Source of the DNA: Phycisphaeraceae bacterium
GTDB taxonomy: Bacteria > Planctomycetota > Phycisphaerae > Phycisphaerales > UBA1924
Assembly (NCBI GenBank): GCA_019636695.1
Contig: JAHBXD010000002.1
Coordinates: forward strand, 124,001 to 188,000
Direction of reading: 5' to 3'
DNA length: 64,000 nt
Shown here: positions 61,601 to 64,000 of the stretch, in pieces
Layout: each line of letters begins with the position of its first letter
Numbering within the stretch: position 1 is the first letter of the stretch
Made by a program: the position numbers and the translations under genes
Notes under the pieces: generated by a model
The model's database searches: none
Told to the model about the DNA's origin: nothing
The model's input: only the letters and a program-made list of their open reading frames with translations

Positions 61601-62419
61601 AAACTTCACGTCATAATCCGCGAACCGGGTAATCTGCTCCCGACGATTCGTCCGTGTGTCGAACCTCCAGATGTTCAGCCGATGCTCCGGCCCGTCGTCG
61701 GAAAGATAATACACCACGTCTTTGTGCCACATCGGCAGCGTGTCCGTGCCTTCCCATTCCGTGATGCGCCGGCTTTCATACGTCTCCAGATTGAACAGCC
61801 AGATATCCGTCGCCATCCCACCCCGATAACGCTTCCACGTACGGAAATCTCGCGTGTGCGGCGTATACGCCAGCCACTTCCCGTCAGTACTGATTGACCC
61901 GTTCGCGCCGTACGGCACCGCCAACTTCGTCGGCAGGCCGCCTTCCGGCGAAACCGTGAAAATCTGCGTCTGTCGCCCAAGCCCCCCAAGCCCGCTGGCG
62001 AAATAGACCAGGCTACCATCCGCCGTCCAATCCGTCAGAAACTCCGCCGATGGGTGGTGCGTCACACGCTCAGCGACGCCCCCGCCACCCGCCGACACAA
62101 CATACAAATCACGCCCCCCGTCATAATTCCCCATGAACGCAACGCGACGACCATCCGGGCTGAACTTCGGAAACATCTCCCCACCCGGAGGACTCGCCAA
62201 CTGCTGCGCCTGCCCGCCCTCTCGCGGCACTATCCAAAGATCATTGGCATACGCAAAAACGATGTGCGTGGCGCTCACATCCGGATACCGCAGCATGCCC
62301 GCATGCGGCACTGTGTCCTGAGTCGCCTGGCCCGCCTCCGTCACTGCCCCAGCCGAGCCCGCAGCCCACACTAGCAACAGGAGCATCGCTCCCGACTTCA
62401 TCAACGCACCTTCTGACAT
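58655..62419 (-). CDS. Tricorn-type protease (S41) with extra mid-protein domain
   Basis: The product has 1254 residues and a signal peptide (AMLLLLVWAAGSAGA). Two WD-like beta-propellers (roughly 35-335 and 335-570) carry many FSPDGRRVAF/WSPDGRWIAY-type blades. An acidic linker (about 570-600) leads to ~105 residues (SPLHGVWTGTIKG to SGTFECTRTDEK) with a lipocalin-like look, not part of standard tricorn proteases. A further beta region, a helical C1 part (RRHRDFFYVENLHGVDW), a PDZ region near 910-1000 and the S41 domain follow. The nucleophile is S1134 in NGLAGSGGDMFPW. It is an exported peptidase probably acting on oligopeptides. The ATG at 62419 has GAGGAA upstream. Confidence 0.9.
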   Translation of the reverse strand: MSEGALMKSGAMLLLLVWAAGSAGAVTEAGQATQDTVPHAGMLRYPDVSATHIVFAYANDLWIVPREGGQAQQLASPPGGEMFPKFSPDGRRVAFMGNYDGGRDLYVVSAGGGGVAERVTHHPSAEFLTDWTADGSLVYFASGLGGLGRQTQIFTVSPEGGLPTKLAVPYGANGSISTDGKWLAYTPHTRDFRTWKRYRGGMATDIWLFNLETYESRRITEWEGTDTLPMWHKDVVYYLSDDGPEHRLNIWRFDTRTNRREQITRFADYDVKFPSIGPGDKGQGEIVFQQGSRLMLLDLGTRSAREVRVTIPGDRPRLRPRMVDASQHLGGGGISPTGKRVVVEARGDIWTVPAEKGPARQMTDTSGAAERSPAWSPDGRWIAYFSDEQGEYELYVTQSDGRGETRRVTDGNTTYFYQIRWAPDSKKLIITDKAANIILVDLADGSQRVLDRDPWASQPRINWSGDSRWIAYDKVDADSRSSAIWLYDLEEDQAHQVTSGFFNDANPVFSRKGDYLYYVSNRDFSNPRYEDLGTTFVYSNTGRLIATPLHAEVENPRKIVSDEETWKEEKPKDASEETNEADEAKEGEEAPAADAAAPESPLHGVWTGTIKGLSKIPGMTQDEIDFRLSVVVGADGSISASGTSMGQTRSYDSVTFDASTGEVVLTRSEMGMTSRMKGVVRDGRMSGTWEVVELGISGTFECTRTDEKPEGTDAVGASTKADEKVKIDLDGFEARGMEVPVSSGRFANLASNSDGHLLFVRFAQEGPPAIKIINIRDEKPEEKTVLAAAGGFDVSADGKKLLTSAAGKWVIVNASAGQSADKPLSVSALDKSVDPREEWRQIFTDAWRRHRDFFYVENLHGVDWEGVRRQYEAMLADASSREDVSFIIGEMISELNVGHAYYWGGETESEPSRNVGMLGVDFELGEVKDEDGRVHRAYTIAKLYHGAPWDSDARNPLTAVGADVKPGTYLIAVNGRRVDVTRDPWAAFVGTAGRDTTLTLADALVGDTEARNERDVTLRPLASEGTLRYRAWIEQNRRYVEERSGGKIGYIFVPNTGVDGQNDLFRQFYGQTGKQALIIDERWNGGGQIPTRFIELLNRPRTNYWARRDGKDWPWPPDSHQGPKVMLINGLAGSGGDMFPWLFRHNGIGKLIGTRTWGGLVGITGVPGLIDGGYTAVPTFGFYETDGTWGVEGHGVDPDIEVIDDPTQLARGIDPQLEAAIRLMLEEIEQRGYRPPARPADPDRSGMGIDPRDK

Positions 62420-62570
62420 CTTGGGGTTCCTCTCGTCGATCGCTCCGCGCTCCCGAACACTTTCAAGGCACGATCACCGCCGACCAGACCTTGGGGATCG
62501 CCATCGTAGCGTTTCACTCCTTCATGCCCAGCACCCGCCTTCCCACAGCCGCAGGCCCATACCATGCCGC

Positions 62571-63449
62571 ATGGAAACCCCCGGCCGGCGCTTCCGTGCC
62601 CTCATGGACAAATCGTGCCTTCCTGTCCCAGGCGCCTTCAACGCCCTCGTCGCCCGAGCGGTCGCCCGCGCCGGCTTCCCGGCCTGCTACGTCTCCGGCG
62701 CGGCCACCACCGTCTGCGCCGGGGTTCCCGACATCGGCCTGCTCACCCTCGACCACTTCGCTCGCATCATCCGCGAAGCGGCCGATGCCTCCGGCCTACC
62801 CATCCTCGCCGACGCCGACACCGGCTTCGGGGAAGAAGAAATGGTCCGACGCACCGTCGTCGAATACAGCCGCGCCGGCGCTGCCGCACTACACATCGAA
62901 GATCAGGTCTTTCCCAAGCGCTGCGGCCACCTCGACGGCAAGACACTCATCCCCATCGATCAGGCCGTAAGCAAAATCACTTGGGCCGCCGAAGCCGCCA
63001 AAGACCTCAACAACAATTTTGTTATCTGCGCACGCACCGACGCCAGAGGCGTCGATGGCTTTGACGCCGCGATCGACCGCGCCCGCGCGTACGCAAACGC
63101 CGGCGCAGACATGATCTTCCCGGAAGGACTCACTACCGAGGACGAGTTCGCCCGCTTCGCCCACGCCATGACCGCTGCCCCGAAGCGGCCCTACCTCCTT
63201 GCCAACATGACCGAGTTCGGCAAAACCCCCATCATCCCCCTCGCTCGATTCGCGGACATGGGCTACCACTGCGTCATCTTCCCCGTCTCCCTCCTGCGAA
63301 TCGCCATGGGCGCTGTCACACGCGCCCTCGAAACCCTGCGGCAGGATGGCTCCGTACAAGCCCTTCTTGCCGACATGCAGTCCCGTAAAGACCTCTACGA
63401 ACTCATCGGATACACCCCAGGCACACCCTGGGAATACCCCGTGCAATAA
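62571..63449 (+). CDS. prpB: Methylisocitrate lyase-like protein (isocitrate lyase/PEP mutase family)
   Basis: The product has 292 residues from the ATG at 62571, the usual length of PrpB. The catalytic Cys is C118 in FPKRCGHLDGK, and D81/D83 in LADADTGFG bind Mg. FVICARTDARGVDGFDAAI and ANMTEFGKTPIIPL are also typical. PrpB splits 2-methylisocitrate into pyruvate and succinate in the propionate-degrading methylcitrate cycle. No prpC or prpD lies nearby, so other family members (for example oxaloacetate decarboxylase-type) are possible, but the KRCGH motif favours PrpB. It is followed 37 bp later by an aminotransferase-fold gene, possibly in the same transcript. Confidence 0.88.
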   Translation: METPGRRFRALMDKSCLPVPGAFNALVARAVARAGFPACYVSGAATTVCAGVPDIGLLTLDHFARIIREAADASGLPILADADTGFGEEEMVRRTVVEYSRAGAAALHIEDQVFPKRCGHLDGKTLIPIDQAVSKITWAAEAAKDLNNNFVICARTDARGVDGFDAAIDRARAYANAGADMIFPEGLTTEDEFARFAHAMTAAPKRPYLLANMTEFGKTPIIPLARFADMGYHCVIFPVSLLRIAMGAVTRALETLRQDGSVQALLADMQSRKDLYELIGYTPGTPWEYPVQ

Positions 63450-63486
63450 GCCGCGCCAGTCCTCCCACACACCAGGCAAACCCGCC

Positions 63487-64000
63487 ATGCTTCCCCAAGC
63501 CCCCGACGACACCGACCGCCTCTATCTCGATAACGCCGCCACCAGTTTCCCAAAGGCGCCGGGCGTCTACGAGGCCATGCTCGACTACGGCCGCCGCATC
63601 GGGGCATCACCCGGCCGCGGCGCCTACGCCGAAAGCCGCCAAGGCAGCGCGGTCATCCTTCGCTGCCGCGAACGCCTCGCCCGCCTGCTCGATGCCGAAA
63701 CGCCTGATCGCATCGTCTTCACCCTCAACACCACCGACGCCCTCAACACCGCCATTCAAGGCCTCGTCGCCCACCACCGACGCACCCGCCCCGGCGCACC
63801 CATCCGCATCATCACCAGCGCCATGGACCACAACTCCGTTCTTCGCCCGCTGAACATGCTGCGCCGCGATGGCGTTTCGTGGTGTGCGCTCCCCGCCGAC
63901 CCCGCAACCGGCCTGATCGACCCCGCCGATTTCGCCCGTGCCATCAACCCCGAAACGGCTTTGGTCGCCCTCGTGCACGCCAGCAATGTCACCGGATGCA
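63487..64000 (+). CDS. Cysteine desulfurase-like class V aminotransferase (3' end cut by window)
   Basis: The first 171 residues are visible. The N-terminus RLYLDNAATSFPKAPGVYEAM, written here in parts as RLYLDNAATSF and PKAPGVYEAM, is the class V pattern. ASPGRGAYAESRQG, FTLNTTDALNTAIQGL, ITSAMDHNSVLRPL and ALVHASNVTGC (the usual HxSNVTG PLP contact) follow. These point to the cysteine desulfurase-like family (NifS/SufS relatives) that takes sulfur from cysteine for Fe-S clusters or thio-modifications. The catalytic Lys and Cys are beyond the edge. No suf/isc gene is adjacent. It is probably co-transcribed with prpB. Confidence 0.87.
   Translation, partial: MLPQAPDDTDRLYLDNAATSFPKAPGVYEAMLDYGRRIGASPGRGAYAESRQGSAVILRCRERLARLLDAETPDRIVFTLNTTDALNTAIQGLVAHHRRTRPGAPIRIITSAMDHNSVLRPLNMLRRDGVSWCALPADPATGLIDPADFARAINPETALVALVHASNVTGC

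Noticed and set aside
60611..61897. 428-residue plus-strand frame opposite the tricorn gene
   Set aside because: Arg/Pro/His-rich antisense shadow; the tricorn gene on the other strand has clear propeller and S41 motifs.
1..64000. tRNA, rRNA, CRISPR or prophage
   Set aside because: No tRNA T-loop patterns, rRNA signatures, spacer arrays or phage structural genes were seen in the gaps or elsewhere. A proper tRNAscan or Infernal search was not possible.

Overview
The window looks like chromosomal DNA of a planctomycete, most likely class Phycisphaerae. Four secreted-protein genes end in the same Cys-bounded, calcium-loop (dockerin-like) double repeat with the signature DFFYFLDxFVxGN. Two others end in VPAP...RRRR tails of PEP-CTERM type. 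There are three pseudopilin-like proteins with GFTLIE or AFTLIELLVVIA starts, large VWA/GATase-like membrane proteins and a membrane Ser/Thr kinase. Base composition is high in G+C except for one AT-rich patch at about 32.75-34.74 kb. This taxonomic call is inference from protein style; no rRNA or tRNA gene was seen.

Layout. 1-5.9 kb: 5'-part of an HscA/Hsp70 chaperone gene, a secreted metzincin protease with a dockerin-like tail, a terminator, and mutL. 5.9-11.1 kb: a minus-strand group of unknown genes (VWA protein, DinB-like protein, secreted protein). 11.1-14.1 kb: aquaporin, a lone nuoH, and an HTH-receiver regulator. 14.1-20.0 kb: a dockerin protein, HPF-like ribosome factor, thioredoxin reductase, and several secreted or conserved unknowns. 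20.4-22.4 kb: acpP-fabF and a lone SpoA/FliN-like gene. 22.4-26.1 kb: a 910-residue coiled-coil membrane protein and a Cys-rich small protein. 26.2-32.7 kb: aldose epimerase, EVE protein, pxpA, pseudopilin, sppA, and a YyaL-type thioredoxin protein with an extra DsbD-like domain.

32.8-34.7 kb is the most striking locus: an AT-rich dockerin gene is split by a 986-bp IS element (GC-rich transposase, imperfect terminal inverted repeats, 9-bp target duplication). Removing the element and one duplication copy restores the reading frame exactly. 34.7-40.3 kb: pseudopilin, GH15 glucoamylase-like enzyme, mreB, and a coiled-coil protein. 40.5-49.7 kb is a co-directional block of ECF-type sigma factor, membrane kinase, a protein with nine 48-bp repeats encoding a Gly/Pro/Gln tract, and a double-VWA membrane protein. 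It may form one envelope signalling unit. 49.7-53.8 kb: pxpC, pxpB (pxpA lies about 21 kb away), a HI0933-type flavoprotein and prfA. 53.9-58.5 kb: His-rich protein, pseudopilin, two tandem paralogues with the same core but different C-terminal anchors (dockerin versus PEP-CTERM-like), and an alpha/beta hydrolase with an embedded EF-hand. 58.7-64 kb: tricorn-type protease, prpB-like lyase and the start of a cysteine desulfurase-like gene.

Taken together, housekeeping genes (mutL, acpP/fabF, trxB, mreB, prfA, sppA) are interleaved with a secreted, modular, anchor-swapping protein set. Several hairpin-plus-T-run terminators can be read directly and help fix gene starts.
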